Shown here: positions 46,482 through 57,927 of the stretch, piece by piece
How positions within the stretch are numbered: position 1 is the first letter of the stretch
Layout of the letters: each line of letters begins with the position of its first letter
NCBI RefSeq assembly: GCF_000523235.1
Contig: NZ_CP006850.1
Location: 4,836,001-4,900,000 of the forward strand
DNA: 64,000 nt
DNA from: Nocardia nova SH22a
GTDB taxonomy: Bacteria; Actinomycetota; Actinomycetes; Mycobacteriales; Mycobacteriaceae
Direction: 5' to 3'
Position numbers and translations under genes: made by a program
The notes under the pieces: model-generated
What the model saw: the letters and a program-made list of their open reading frames with translations, nothing else
What the model was told of the DNA's origin: nothing
The model's database searches: none

Positions 46482-47159
46482 ATGGCGCACACCGTTGTCG
46501 TACTCACCGCCGGGCTCTCGCAGCCGTCGAGTACCCGCCTGCTCGCCGATCAGCTGGCCGACGCGGTCTCGGCGGCGGTCGGCGCCCGCGGCGAGGCCGT
46601 CGACATCGAGGTCGTCGAATTGCGGGATCTGGCCGCCGATCTCGCGACCACCATGGTCGCGGGCGGACTGCCCACTCCGGCGGTGGCGGCCGCGCGGGAG
46701 AAGGTGTCGGCGGCCGACGGCATCATCGCCGTCACCCCGGTCTTCGCGGCCAGCTACTCGGGACTGTTCAAGATGTTCGTCGACGTGCTGGACACCGAGG
46801 CGCTCAACGGTATGCCGGTGCTGATCGCCGCGACCGCCGGAACCGCCCGGCACGCACTGGTCCTCGACCACGCCATGCGGCCGTTGTTCACCTATCTGCG
46901 GGCCGTCGTGATCCCGACCGGGGTCTTCGCCGCCACCGAGGATTTCGGCTCGACCGGACTGGGCGAACGCATCCACCGCGCGGCCGCGGAGTTCGCCGCG
47001 CTGGTGGTGGCCGTGCCCACCGCGGTCGGCGGATTCCTGCCCGAACCGGCCCGCGCCCGGCAATCGGGCAATCACCTGGGCGAGGTGACTCCGTTCAGCA
47101 AGTTGCTCGCCGGGCACACCGGGCACGTCGAACAACCGCGTCGGGCGGCGGATCGCTAG
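46482..47159 (+). CDS. NAD(P)H-dependent FMN reductase (CE1759 type)
   Basis: A 225-residue flavodoxin-like-fold reductase. G-L-S-Q-P-S-S-T-R-L-L-A near 11-22 binds the FMN phosphate, T-P-V-F-A-A-S-Y-S-G-L-F-K near 83-95 is the isoalloxazine loop, and A-T-A-G-T-A-R-H-A follows. It starts 29 nt after the luciferase-like gene and most likely supplies its FMNH2. It might also feed the HsaA-like enzyme. Confidence 0.87.
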   Translation: MAHTVVVLTAGLSQPSSTRLLADQLADAVSAAVGARGEAVDIEVVELRDLAADLATTMVAGGLPTPAVAAAREKVSAADGIIAVTPVFAASYSGLFKMFVDVLDTEALNGMPVLIAATAGTARHALVLDHAMRPLFTYLRAVVIPTGVFAATEDFGSTGLGERIHRAAAEFAALVVAVPTAVGGFLPEPARARQSGNHLGEVTPFSKLLAGHTGHVEQPRRAADR

Positions 47160-47703
47160 GACACGCCCCCGGGCATCGGCGGCACGGTCGGTCCGGCGTC
47201 ACCGTGGCAACGCGGATGGCAGCCCACCTGCATCGGACCGGCCGCTGCGGTCCGGAACATCGCTTCAACGCCGCATGCACCATCGCGACCCTGCTCAGTA
47301 GAGTTTCCGCGGCGCTCGACATGGATGGTGGAGGCACGGTTTCAGCGTCCAGGACTGTGCGGGACCGTTTGCTACAACATCCCTTCGAGGGTGCGCACGA
47401 CCGGATCGAGCGGGAACCTCTCGACCGTCCTGTTCGATCGGATCGACGCGCTCCGACTGTCACCGATCGGCGGCTCCGGTCTGGTCCTGATCTCCGCTCC
47501 GCAGTCCGGCAGCGGCGACTGCGCCTCGTTGCGCACCGAACGGCGTAGTCGTGGCAATCGGCGAAAACGTCTATGTCGACGCCGAGAGCGACGTCCGGGA
47601 ACACGACGATTCCGCCGGCGCTCGGCAGCCCCGAACCTTCCACCCCGCCGGGAGCACGGCTCAAATCCCGGCTCCGGCCGCTGCTCGGCACGATGATGGA
47701 AGG
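47160..47703. other. 544-nt region without a supported gene
   Basis: A hairpin CGGACCG-N7-CGGTCCG (47234-47254) may terminate the upstream operon. A GTG-started in-frame extension of the E1 gene begins at 47551, but its codons lose the strong third-position GC bias toward the 3' end, so it was not taken as coding. An open frame on the minus strand spanning this region has shadow-like composition. Confidence 0.5.
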
Positions 47704-50190
47704 GTGACGCCCGAAGAACTGCTGGACGACGTTCTGCGCAGCACCGTGGCCGCGGTTGCGCCGGGACCACCTCGCCGGCTCACCGACCCGATCGTTCCCG
47801 GCGCCGCGATCACGGCGGCGACCTGCCTGGAACTGTTCGACGCGCAGGCGAGCAGCAGGCATCTGGATCTGGCGGCCCGGCGGCTCGGGTCGTCCGGGGC
47901 GGGCTACTACAGCATCGGTTCCAGTGGGCACGAGGGCAACGCGGCGCTGGCCGAGGTGCTGCGTCCTACGGATCCGGCGCTGCTGCACTACCGTTCGGGC
48001 GCGTTCTTCGTACGCCGCTGCCAGCGTATTCCGGATCTGGATCCGATTCGCGATGTACTGCTCGGAGTGGTGGCCGCCGCGGCGGACCCGATCTCGGGTG
48101 GGCGGCACAAGGTCTTCGGCAGCCGGGCCGCGGCGGTGATTCCGCAGACCTCCACCATCGCCTCACATCTTCCGCGCGCGGTGGGGCTGGCCTTCGCACT
48201 CGACCGTCGCCGCGAGTCGCCGTGGCCGCCGGACGCGGTGGTGCTGTGCACCTTCGGTGACGCCTCCGCCAACCACTCCACCGCCACCGGCGCGATCAAC
48301 ACCGCGATGCACACCGCACACCTCGGCATTCCGATGCCGGTGCTGTTCGTCTGCGAGGACAACGGCATCGGGATCAGTGTGCCCACTCCCCCGGACTGGA
48401 TCGAGACCGCGTACGGATCCCGGCCGGGGCTGCGCTATTTCGAGGCGGACGGATCCGATCTGCTTGCGGCACTGGCCGTTTCGGCCGAGGCGGCCCGCTG
48501 GGTGCGCACCCGGCGGCGTCCGGCGTTCCTGCGCTTGCGCACCGTCCGGCTGCTCGGCCACGCGGGATCGGATGTCGAGTCCGCCTATCGTGGCGTCGCC
48601 GACATCGAGGCCGACCGGCACCGGGATCCGGTCGCCGCCACCGCTCGCCTGCTGGTCACCGCGGGCGCCGCGACGGCACGCCAGATCCTCGATCGATACG
48701 ACGCCCTCGGTGCCCGGATCGCGGCGGTGGCCGCGCAGGTGGTGGACGAACCACATCTGACGTCGGCGGCCGCGGTGCGCGCACCGCTGGCGTACCGGAC
48801 GACGGACGACACCGCGAGGCAGCGGCGGGAACCGCCGGACCACGACGACCATCCGGTTACCACAGCCGATCACGAACCAGCCAGCGCATCTGCATCGACA
48901 CCAGCACCGGCATCAACACCGGCGTCAGCACCAGCACCAGCACCGATATCAGCATCTGCATCCGCACCCGCATCGGCACCTGCATCCGCACCCGCACCCG
49001 CACCCGCACCCGCACCCGCATCGGCATCGGCATCGGCATCGGCATCGGCATCGGCATCGGCATCGGCATCGGACGCAGCGGCGGGGCTCGAGGGGGCGGC
49101 CGCAACCGTAAGCGGTACGGCGGCCAAGGAATCCGCCGACACCTCGAGCGGCTCCGGTCCAGGCGAACCCGAGTCGCGTATGACACTGGCCCAGTCCGTC
49201 AACCACACGCTGGCCGCGCTACTCCGGCACGACCCGGACATCCTGGTATTCGGCGAGGATGCGGGCCGCAAGGGTGGCGTCTACGGCGTCACGAAGGGCC
49301 TGCAACGCGCATTCGGCGCGCGCCGGGTCTTCGACACGCTGCTCGACGAACAGAGTGTGCTCGGCGCCGCCCTCGGGGCGAGCCTGGCCGGATTCGTGCC
49401 GATCCCGGAGATCCAGTACCTCGCCTACCTCCACAACGCACTGGACCAGATCCGCGGGGAAGCGGCGACACTGTCGTATTTCTCGGACGGGCAGTACCGC
49501 AACCCCATGGTGGTCCGGGTCGCCTCCTTCGCCTATCAGAAGGGGTTCGGCGGACATTTCCACAACGACAATTCCGTTGCCGCACTGCGGGACATCCCCG
49601 GTCTGGTGGTTGCCGCGCCCGCCCGCGCCGACGATGCCGCTGCCCTGTTGCGCCGCTGTGCCGAGCTGGCCCGGACCGAGGGCCGAGTCTGCCTGTTCCT
49701 CGAACCGATCGCGCTCTACCACACCCGCGATCTGTACGAATCCGGAGATTCGGCCTGGCTGGCCGCCCCCGAGGAAGAACCGGCGGACTTCGCCCGGGCC
49801 CGAATCCACGGCAGCGGAACGGATCTCACGATCGTCACCTTCGCCAACGGTGTCCGGATGAGCCTGCGCGCGGCACAATGCCTGGCAGACAACGGAATCC
49901 ACGCCCGCGTCCTCGACCTGCGCTGGCTCACACCACTTCCCGCCGCCGACATCCTGCACCACGCCACCGCGACGGGCGCGGTCCTCGTCGCCGACGAGAC
50001 CAGGCGCAGCGGCGGTGTCTCGGAATCCGTCTGCGCGGCCCTGATCGACGGCGGCTTCCGCGGCCGCGTCGCGCGGGTCACCAGCGACGACAGTTTCGTC
50101 CCGCTGGGCCCCGCCGCCGATCTGGTGCTGCTGAACGAGTCGGCGATCGTCGACGCGGCACTGCGGCTGCTGGACACGCGCTCGACGTGA
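47704..50190 (+). CDS. Fused alpha-beta E1 component of a 2-oxoacid dehydrogenase
   Basis: An 828-residue thiamine-diphosphate enzyme. The alpha-like part (about 1-390) has Y-Y-S-I-G-S-S-G-H-E-G-N and the ThDP motif F-G-D-A-S-A-N-H-S. The beta-like part (about 493-828) has V-F-G-E-D-A-G-R-K-G-G-V-Y-G and L-L-D-E-Q-S. These are normally two genes in branched-chain 2-oxoacid dehydrogenases. The parts are joined by an Ala/Ser/Pro linker encoded by hexanucleotide repeats. No E2 or E3 gene is nearby. Start uncertain: GTG 47704 gives V-T-P-E-E-L-L, close to related proteins; GTG 47551 adds 51 residues. Confidence 0.82.
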   Translation: MTPEELLDDVLRSTVAAVAPGPPRRLTDPIVPGAAITAATCLELFDAQASSRHLDLAARRLGSSGAGYYSIGSSGHEGNAALAEVLRPTDPALLHYRSGAFFVRRCQRIPDLDPIRDVLLGVVAAAADPISGGRHKVFGSRAAAVIPQTSTIASHLPRAVGLAFALDRRRESPWPPDAVVLCTFGDASANHSTATGAINTAMHTAHLGIPMPVLFVCEDNGIGISVPTPPDWIETAYGSRPGLRYFEADGSDLLAALAVSAEAARWVRTRRRPAFLRLRTVRLLGHAGSDVESAYRGVADIEADRHRDPVAATARLLVTAGAATARQILDRYDALGARIAAVAAQVVDEPHLTSAAAVRAPLAYRTTDDTARQRREPPDHDDHPVTTADHEPASASASTPAPASTPASAPAPAPISASASAPASAPASAPAPAPAPAPASASASASASASASASASDAAAGLEGAAATVSGTAAKESADTSSGSGPGEPESRMTLAQSVNHTLAALLRHDPDILVFGEDAGRKGGVYGVTKGLQRAFGARRVFDTLLDEQSVLGAALGASLAGFVPIPEIQYLAYLHNALDQIRGEAATLSYFSDGQYRNPMVVRVASFAYQKGFGGHFHNDNSVAALRDIPGLVVAAPARADDAAALLRRCAELARTEGRVCLFLEPIALYHTRDLYESGDSAWLAAPEEEPADFARARIHGSGTDLTIVTFANGVRMSLRAAQCLADNGIHARVLDLRWLTPLPAADILHHATATGAVLVADETRRSGGVSESVCAALIDGGFRGRVARVTSDDSFVPLGPAADLVLLNESAIVDAALRLLDTRST
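48883..49070 (+). repeat. Hexanucleotide microsatellite encoding the E1 linker
   Basis: Eight perfect copies of GGCATC (49023-49070) follow five of CGCACC (48987-49016), with degenerate related hexamers back to 48883. In frame they encode alternating Ser-Ala and Pro-Ala. Unit changes would lengthen or shorten the linker by two residues without shifting the frame. Confidence 0.92.
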
Positions 50191-50196
50191 TCGGCG

Positions 50197-51375
50197 TCAG
50201 CGCGGGGTGACCGTGGTCGGCAGGGCCGCGAAACCCCGGTTGTTCGACGAGTGGACGCGCCGTACACCGCCGGTGTCGATGTCGTAGTCACTGACGCGCG
50301 CACCGATCTCACCCAGCGCCGTCCGCAGTTCCAGCAGCCCCAGGTTCGAGCCGAGGCAGTGGTGGCGGCCGCTGCCGAACACCACCGCATCGCTGGTGTC
50401 GCGATCGATGTCGAACACGTCGGGCCGGTCGAAGATCTCCGGATCGCGATTGGCCGAGCCGGTCAGCAGCAGTATCCGCGCCCCGGCCGGGATCGTCACA
50501 CCGTGTAGTTCGACCGGTTCGGTGGTGGTGCGCAGCTGGGACTGGGTGGCCGGGTCGTAGCGCATTCCCTCCGAGATCCAGTCCTCGATCCGCCCGCCGA
50601 GCGCCGCGACGCGCTGGTCCGGATGCGCCCATCCGGCGTACCAGATATTGCCCAGGGTCAGCATGGTCGTCTCGATCCCGGCGCCGACCAGCAGAATCAG
50701 GACACCGACGATCTCCTCGGGGGTCAGCCGGTCGTCACCGTCGGCGGCGTCGAGCAGGCCGGAGAGCAGGTCGTCGGCACGGTTCTTGCTGCGTTCGATG
50801 GTCAGTTCGGTGTAGTAGCCGACGAGCGCGCCGATGGCCTGCATCGCCTCGGGACGCAGATCGGTCGATTCCTCCTCGGTGTACATGATCTCCATGCCGA
50901 GTTTGCGCAGCAGATCGCGGTCCGCGCTGGGTACGCCGACCAGTTCGGAGATCACCTCCGTGGGATAGGGCCCAGCGAACTCGGTCATCAGGTCGAAGCT
51001 GCCGCGCTCGAGCAGCGGGGTCAGCAGATCGGTCGCGATCTCGCGCAGCCGCGGCGCCAGGGCCTGCACCCGCCGCGCGGTGAACGCCCGGGTGACCAGT
51101 CCGCGCATCCGGGTGTGTTTGGGCGGATCCATGGCCACGAAGGAGAAGAACTGCTCGGCCTGCGGCCCCCAGAACGCCGGTTCCATCCGCAGCCCGTTGG
51201 CGCTCGAGAAGCGATCCGAATCACGCAGCGCGGCAACGACATCGGCATAGCGCGACAGCGCCCAGAAATCGTCCTCGGCATTGCGGAACACCGGCGCCTG
51301 CTGCCGTAATCGCGCGTAGACCGGATACGGGTCGTCGTGGATTCCGAAATCGTACGGACTGAATTGCACTGACAT
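50197..51375 (-). CDS. Cytochrome P450
   Basis: A 392-residue soluble bacterial P450. The heme ligand is C340 in F-G-S-G-R-H-H-C-L-G, the I-helix oxygen motif is A-G-I-E-T-T at 232-237, and the ExxR is E269-G-M-R272. D-P-P-K-H-T-R-M-R near 83-91 is the C-helix. Redox partners are not in the window. It converges on the E1 fusion with a 6-nt gap. Substrate unknown; a steroid or terpenoid would fit the neighbourhood. Confidence 0.92.
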   Translation of the reverse strand: MSVQFSPYDFGIHDDPYPVYARLRQQAPVFRNAEDDFWALSRYADVVAALRDSDRFSSANGLRMEPAFWGPQAEQFFSFVAMDPPKHTRMRGLVTRAFTARRVQALAPRLREIATDLLTPLLERGSFDLMTEFAGPYPTEVISELVGVPSADRDLLRKLGMEIMYTEEESTDLRPEAMQAIGALVGYYTELTIERSKNRADDLLSGLLDAADGDDRLTPEEIVGVLILLVGAGIETTMLTLGNIWYAGWAHPDQRVAALGGRIEDWISEGMRYDPATQSQLRTTTEPVELHGVTIPAGARILLLTGSANRDPEIFDRPDVFDIDRDTSDAVVFGSGRHHCLGSNLGLLELRTALGEIGARVSDYDIDTGGVRRVHSSNNRGFAALPTTVTPR

Positions 51376-51484
51376 CTGCGCGCCTCCCCAGCCGCACGGC
51401 GGGGGCCGTGCCGGTTAGCCATCCGAGCTGACAGGATGACAGTAGTCGATACTCGTGGACGTCGACGACGAGAGGAGAGATGTC

Positions 51485-52327
51485 GTGGAACCGATCAGCG
51501 GATCACACGCCTCACACAAGGATCCGGTGGCTCCGCCCGGGATCGACGTCAGTACCCCGCATCCGGCCCGTCGCTACGACTACTGGCTCGGCGGTAAGGA
51601 CAATTTCGAGGCCGATCGCGCGTCCGCGGAGGCAGTGGCCGAGGCATTCCCGAGTGTGCAGATCGCGGCCCTGGAGAACCGGGCGTTCCTGCGTCGGGCC
51701 GTCGGTCATCTGGCCGCCGACACGGGAATCCGCCAGTTCCTCGATCTCGGCGCGGGACTGCCGACCGCGGGCAATGTCCACGAGATCGCCCAGTCCGTGG
51801 CGCCCGAGTCCCGCATCGTGTACGTCGACAACGATCCGATCGTCGCCCTGCACGCTCGCAGCCTGCTCGACAGCGCGCCCGAGGGCGCCACGGTCTATCT
51901 CGAGGCCGACGCGCGCGATCCGCGACGCATTCTCACCCACCCCGACGTGTCGGCCACGCTGGACCTGTCCCGGCCGGTCGCGCTGATCATGCTCGCGGTG
52001 ATGCACTTCTTCACCGACGAGGACCGGCCCTACGAGGTGGTGCGGGAGCTGGTCGACGCGCTGGCCCCGGGCAGCTATCTGGTGATGTCGCATGCCACCA
52101 GCGACCATCTGTCGCAGGAGGACCTGGCCGACAGCGAGGAGGCCAACAAGCGCAGCGGTATACCGTTCCGGTTGCGCTCGACCGCCGAGTTCCGGCCCTT
52201 CTTCACCGGTTTGGAGCTCGTCGATCCAGGTATCGTCTCGATCATCAACTGGCCCACCGAATCCCATCGCGCGCATCCGCGCCCGGAGGCGGTCTCCATG
52301 CTCGGCGCAGTCGCCCGCAAGCCCTGA
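51485..52327 (+). CDS. DUF574-family SAM-dependent methyltransferase
   Basis: A 280-residue protein of the actinobacterial DUF574 methyltransferase family: P-A-R-R-Y-D-Y-W-L-G-G-K-D-N-F, F-L-D-L-G-A-G-L-P-T near 80-90, and V-Y-V-D-N-D-P-I-V. GTG 51485 has GAGGAGA six bases upstream; GTG 51455 is an alternative. Substrate unknown. Confidence 0.85.
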   Translation: MEPISGSHASHKDPVAPPGIDVSTPHPARRYDYWLGGKDNFEADRASAEAVAEAFPSVQIAALENRAFLRRAVGHLAADTGIRQFLDLGAGLPTAGNVHEIAQSVAPESRIVYVDNDPIVALHARSLLDSAPEGATVYLEADARDPRRILTHPDVSATLDLSRPVALIMLAVMHFFTDEDRPYEVVRELVDALAPGSYLVMSHATSDHLSQEDLADSEEANKRSGIPFRLRSTAEFRPFFTGLELVDPGIVSIINWPTESHRAHPRPEAVSMLGAVARKP

Positions 52328-52379
52328 TCGCACCCCGGCCGCGCGGTCGAAGGCACCGATCCTCTTCCGCCGCTACGAC

Positions 52380-52418
52380 ATTCGGCCCCGATACCGCAGT
52401 GCGGTACCGGGGCCGAAT
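52380..52418. terminator. Bidirectional terminator hairpin
   Basis: An 18-bp stem (ATTCGGCCCC...CCGC with its complement) with one mismatch and a 3-nt loop (AGT), between the convergent DUF574 gene and tpiA. It separates the accessory block from the glycolytic operon. Confidence 0.85.
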
Positions 52419-52454
52419 CATCGTGCGTGTCAGGCGATCACCCGCCCGCCGCGA

Positions 52455-53240
52455 TCAGGGCAGCGGGCCACCCGCGGCGATCGCGGACAGGGTGGCGAAC
52501 TCGTCGCCCTTCAGCGACGCGCCGCCCACGAGCGCACCATCGATATCGGGCGAGGCGATCAGCTCGCCGACATTCTTGGCGTTCACCGACCCGCCGTAGA
52601 GGATCCGCACCCCTGCCGCGACGTCCTCACCGGCCAGCTCGACCAGCTCGGCCCGCAGCGCACCGCAGACCTCCTGGGCGTCGGCCGGGGTGGCCACGCG
52701 GCCGGTGCCGATCGCCCAGACCGGCTCGTAGGCGATGACGACCTTGGCGATCTGCTCGGCCGACAGGCCCTTGAGCGAACCGCGCAGCTGCTCGAGGTTG
52801 TACTGCACGTGCGTCTGCGCCTCGCGCACGCCCAATCCTTCGCCGATGCAGACGATCGGGGTCATGTCGTACTGCAGCACCTTCTTGGCCTTCGCCAGCA
52901 CCGTGGCGTCGTCCTCGGTGTGGTACTGCCGCCGCTCCGAATGCCCGACCACGACGAAGCTGCAGGACAGCTTCGCCAGCATGGCCGCGCTGATCTCACC
53001 GGTGTAGGCGCCCGACTCGTGCACCGACACGTCCTGGGCGCCGAAGGTGAGCCGCAGCCGATCGCCCTCGATGAGGGTCTGGATGCTGCGGATATCGGTG
53101 AACGGCGGAATGACGGTGACGTCGACCTTGTCGAAGTACTTGTCCGGCAGGGCGAACGCGATCTTCTGCACCAGGGCGATGGCCTCGAGGTGATTGAGGT
53201 TCATCTTCCAGTTGCCCGCGATGAGCGGCTTGCGTGCCAT
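52455..53240 (-). CDS. tpiA: Triosephosphate isomerase
   Basis: A 261-residue TIM-barrel enzyme interconverting dihydroxyacetone phosphate and glyceraldehyde 3-phosphate. A-G-N-W-K-M-N holds the substrate lysine (K12), V-V-G-H-S-E-R-R the catalytic histidine near 100, and [11 protein letters not shown] the catalytic glutamate near 170. ATG 53240 follows the pgk stop by 2 nt; the open frame upstream is a shadow of pgk. Confidence 0.97.
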   Translation of the reverse strand: MARKPLIAGNWKMNLNHLEAIALVQKIAFALPDKYFDKVDVTVIPPFTDIRSIQTLIEGDRLRLTFGAQDVSVHESGAYTGEISAAMLAKLSCSFVVVGHSERRQYHTEDDATVLAKAKKVLQYDMTPIVCIGEGLGVREAQTHVQYNLEQLRGSLKGLSAEQIAKVVIAYEPVWAIGTGRVATPADAQEVCGALRAELVELAGEDVAAGVRILYGGSVNAKNVGELIASPDIDGALVGGASLKGDEFATLSAIAAGGPLP

Positions 53241-53242
53241 GC

Positions 53243-54463
53243 TCAGGCCTCCCCGTCTTCCAGTACGGCGATACCCGGAAGCTGCTTGCCCTCCAGGTAC
53301 TCCAGCGAGGCGCCGCCACCGGTGGAGATGTGGGAGAACCCGTCCTCCGGCAGTCCGAGCGTGCGCACGGCCGCCGCCGAGTCGCCGCCGCCGACCACCG
53401 TGAACGCGCCCTTGCCGGTCGCGGTAACCAGCGCCTGCGCCACCGCCCGGGTACCGGCCGCGAACGCCTCGAATTCGAAGACGCCCATCGGCCCGTTCCA
53501 GAACACCGTGCGAGCCTCGGTCAGCAGGGCGGCGAACCGCCCGGCCGACTCGGGACCGATGTCCAGGCCCATCCAGCCCTCGGGAATCTCGTTGGCGGAC
53601 ACCGTCTTCGTCTCCGCGTCGGCGGCGAACCTGTCGGCCGCCACGATGTCCACCGGCAGGTGGATGACATCGGCGAAGCGATCCAGCAGATCCTTGCAGG
53701 TGTCGATCATCTCCTCCTGCAACAGCGAGGATCCGACCGGAAGGCCCTGTGCGGCAAGGAAGGTGAAGCACATGCCGCCGCCGATGACGAGGGTGTCGAC
53801 CTTGGGGGCCAGCGCCTCGATCACGGCGAGTTTGTCCGAGACCTTGGAGCCGCCGAGCACGACCGCGTAGGGACGTTCGGTGTCGGTGGTGAGCTTGCGC
53901 AGCACATCGACCTCCGCGGCCGCCAGGGTGCCCGCGTAGTGCGGCAGCAGCTCGGCCACGTCGTAGACCGAGGCCTGCTTGCGGTGCACGACGCCGAATC
54001 CGTCGGAGACGAAGGCGCCGTCGTCGCCGACCAGCTCGACCAGCGCGCGGGCCAGCTTCTGCCGCTGGGCGTCGTCCTTGCTGGTCTCGCGCGGATCGAA
54101 ACGGATGTTCTCCAGCAGCAGCACATCGCCGTCGGTGAGGCCCTCGGAACGCGCGAGCGCGTCCTGGCCCACCACATCGCCCGCGAGCTGGACGTTGCGG
54201 CCCAGTTCCTCGCTCAGCTTCGCGGCCACGGGGGCCAGCGACAGCGCCGGGTCCGGCTCGCCCTTCGGGCGGCCCAGATGGGCGGTGACGACCACCTTGG
54301 CGCCGGCCTCGGCCAGCGTCTTGATGGTGGGAACCGAGGCGATGATCCGGCCCGGATCGGTGATCACACCGTTGTCGAGGGGAACGTTGAGGTCGGAGCG
54401 CACGAGTACGCCCCGGCCCTCGACACCCTCGGCAAGGAGATCCTGCAGGGTCTTGACCGTCAT
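53243..54463 (-). CDS. pgk: Phosphoglycerate kinase
   Basis: A 406-residue two-domain glycolytic kinase. V-R-S-D-L-N-V-P-L near 20-28 and T-A-H-L-G-R-P-K-G near 60 form the 3-phosphoglycerate site; L-G-G-S-K-V-S-D-K and G-G-G-D-S-A-A-A-V near 350 form the nucleotide side. It lies 4 nt after gap and 2 nt before tpiA, a tight three-gene unit. Confidence 0.97.
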   Translation of the reverse strand: MTVKTLQDLLAEGVEGRGVLVRSDLNVPLDNGVITDPGRIIASVPTIKTLAEAGAKVVVTAHLGRPKGEPDPALSLAPVAAKLSEELGRNVQLAGDVVGQDALARSEGLTDGDVLLLENIRFDPRETSKDDAQRQKLARALVELVGDDGAFVSDGFGVVHRKQASVYDVAELLPHYAGTLAAAEVDVLRKLTTDTERPYAVVLGGSKVSDKLAVIEALAPKVDTLVIGGGMCFTFLAAQGLPVGSSLLQEEMIDTCKDLLDRFADVIHLPVDIVAADRFAADAETKTVSANEIPEGWMGLDIGPESAGRFAALLTEARTVFWNGPMGVFEFEAFAAGTRAVAQALVTATGKGAFTVVGGGDSAAAVRTLGLPEDGFSHISTGGGASLEYLEGKQLPGIAVLEDGEA

Positions 54464-54467
54464 CGGA

Positions 54468-55879
<1,412 letters not shown>

Positions 55880-56863
55880 TCAGGCGTCCTCGAGCAGTTC
55901 GGCGGTGACCGCCGACTCGGTATCGGGAATGCCGAGTTCCTTCGCCCGGCGGTCGGCCATCGACAGCAGGCGGCGGATACGACCGGCGACCGCGTCCTTG
56001 GTCATCGGCGGATCGGCCAGCTGTCCCAGTTCTTCCAGCGAGGCCTGCCGGTGCTGTACCCGCAGCCGCCCGGCCGCGGCCAGATGGTCGGGCACATCGT
56101 CACCGAGGATTTCCAGCGCCCGCTCGACCCGGGCCGCCGCCGCCACCGCCGCCCGCGCCGACCGGCGCAGATTCGCGTCGTCGAAGTTGGCCAGCCGGTT
56201 CGCGGTGGCGCGCACCTCGCGCCGCATCCGGCGCTCCTCCCAGGTGAGCCTGGTGTCCTGCGCGCCCATCCGGGTCAGCAGAGCGCCGATGGCCTCACCG
56301 TCGCGCACGACCACGCGATCGGTACCGCGCACCTCGCGCCACTTCGCCGAGATACCCATCCGGCGGGCGGCGCCGACGAGGGCCTGCGCGGCCTCGAGGC
56401 CGGGGCAGCTCACCTCCAGCGCCGAGGACCTTCCGGGTTCGGTCAGCGAACCGTGGGCCAGGAACGCACCACGCCACGCCGCCTCCGAATCGGTGATGCT
56501 GCCGCCGACCACCTGGGCGGGCAAACCCCGCACCGGGCGGCCGCGCACATCGAGCAGACCCGTCTGCCGGGCCAGCGCTTCACCTTCCTTGGATACCCGT
56601 ACGACATAGCGGGAGGTCTTGCGCAACCCGCCCGCGCCCAGCACGTGCACATCCGATCCGTAGCCGTAGAGCTCGAAGATCTCGCGTCGTAGCCGACGCG
56701 CGATCGACCCCATATCGACCTCGGCCTCGACGATCACCCGACCGCCGACGATGTGCAGACCACCGGCGAACCGGAGTAGTGCCGACAGTTCCGCCTTTCG
56801 CGCACTGACCTGCGAGACGGACAGACGGCTCAACTCGTCCTTCACCTCGGCTGTCATCGCCAC
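55880..56863 (-). CDS. whiA: WhiA sporulation/division regulator
   Basis: A 327-residue DNA-binding protein with an N-terminal degenerate LAGLIDADG homing-endonuclease fold (two modules, about 15-210) and a C-terminal helix-turn-helix (about 240-310: [20 protein letters not shown]). In Streptomyces it works with WhiB in developmental cell division; the gene is also conserved in non-sporulating actinobacteria. GTG 56863 overlaps the yvcK stop by ten bases and has GGAG upstream; ATG 56857 is possible. Confidence 0.95.
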   Translation of the reverse strand: MAMTAEVKDELSRLSVSQVSARKAELSALLRFAGGLHIVGGRVIVEAEVDMGSIARRLRREIFELYGYGSDVHVLGAGGLRKTSRYVVRVSKEGEALARQTGLLDVRGRPVRGLPAQVVGGSITDSEAAWRGAFLAHGSLTEPGRSSALEVSCPGLEAAQALVGAARRMGISAKWREVRGTDRVVVRDGEAIGALLTRMGAQDTRLTWEERRMRREVRATANRLANFDDANLRRSARAAVAAAARVERALEILGDDVPDHLAAAGRLRVQHRQASLEELGQLADPPMTKDAVAGRIRRLLSMADRRAKELGIPDTESAVTAELLEDA

Positions 56864-57927
56864 GAGACCCGCTCCTTTCCACCCGACACGGACCGCACCT
56901 GCTGGACCGGATGCCGTCCTTCGACTCGAAGCCCTGCCAATTCCGGCCGAGGTTGGTGGATCACCTGATCCAGTGCGGCGGCCAGTTTTCCAGGGTGGTG
57001 CCGGTCCGTCCCCGCCTCGGCGACATCAGCGAAGGTTACTCGCGCACGCAGCTGTTCGGCAGCTCTTGCCACATGTTCGCGCTCCCTACCCTCGGGTACG
57101 GACCCGGAGTCCACCAGCACATGGTCGACAGCGAAATCCGGTGCGTGCTGGGACAATACATGCAGATGCCGCTCGGCGGAGAATCCCGCGGTCTCTCCCG
57201 GCTCCGCCGCCAGGTTCAGGACCAGCACTTTCACCGCCCGGGTATACATCAGCGCGGCATGCAGATCGGGCACGAGCATATGCGGGATCACGCTGGTGAA
57301 CCACGATCCCGGGCCCAGCACCACCACGTCGGCATGCTCGATCGCCGCGGTCGCCTCGGTGCTCGCGGGCGGGTCGGACGGGATCAGCCGCACCCGGCGG
57401 ACCTTCCCGGGGGTGGTCGCGACGGCCACCTGCCCGCGGATACATCTGCTCACCCGCGGGTCGGCCTCCAGGCCCGCGACATCGGCCTCGATGGTGAGCG
57501 CCGTGGGCGACATCGGCAGCACCCGGCCGCTGCAGCCGAGAATCTTGCCCATCTCGTCGAGGGCGGCGACCGGATCGCCCAGGACTTCCGCCAGACCGGC
57601 CAGCACCAGATTGCCCACCGAATGCCCGGCCAGCGCGCCGCTGCCGCCGAAGCGGTGCTGGACCGTGCGAGCCCAGAGCCCGCCGGGATCCTCTGCCAGC
57701 GCGGCCAGGGCCATGCGCAGATCACCCGGCGGAAGCATGCCCAGCTCGGCGCGTAACCGGCCGGAGGAGCCGCCGTCGTCGGCCACGGTGACCACGGCGG
57801 TGATCCGCCGGGTGAGCCGCCGCGCCGCGGTGAGGGTGGCGTAGAGACCGTGCCCGCCGCCCAGTGCGACCAGGGCGGTCTCGCCGGATATGCCGGATTC
57901 GCCGGAAGCGGTGTCGCCGGAGCTCAT
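56854..57927 (-). CDS. yvcK: YvcK/CofD-like gluconeogenesis factor
   Basis: A 357-residue CofD-like protein. [12 protein letters not shown] near 26-37 and [12 protein letters not shown] near 48-60 form the nucleotide-sugar site; G-N-L-V-L-A-G-L and [12 protein letters not shown] are further hallmarks. Family members affect carbon partitioning and cell-wall synthesis and bind UDP-sugars. The ATG overlaps the rapZ stop by four bases. Confidence 0.94.
   Translation of the reverse strand: MSSGDTASGESGISGETALVALGGGHGLYATLTAARRLTRRITAVVTVADDGGSSGRLRAELGMLPPGDLRMALAALAEDPGGLWARTVQHRFGGSGALAGHSVGNLVLAGLAEVLGDPVAALDEMGKILGCSGRVLPMSPTALTIEADVAGLEADPRVSRCIRGQVAVATTPGKVRRVRLIPSDPPASTEATAAIEHADVVVLGPGSWFTSVIPHMLVPDLHAALMYTRAVKVLVLNLAAEPGETAGFSAERHLHVLSQHAPDFAVDHVLVDSGSVPEGREREHVARAAEQLRARVTFADVAEAGTDRHHPGKLAAALDQVIHQPRPELAGLRVEGRHPVQQVRSVSGGKERVSWR

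Noticed and set aside
47095..48108. 337-residue minus-strand frame spanning the gap and the 5' part of the E1 fusion
   Set aside because: Arg/Ser-rich shadow composition; overlaps a clear ThDP enzyme; no start or ribosome site of quality.
48883..49070. CRISPR or other array from the regular repeats
   Set aside because: Six-base units without spacers, in frame within a coding region; a simple-sequence linker.
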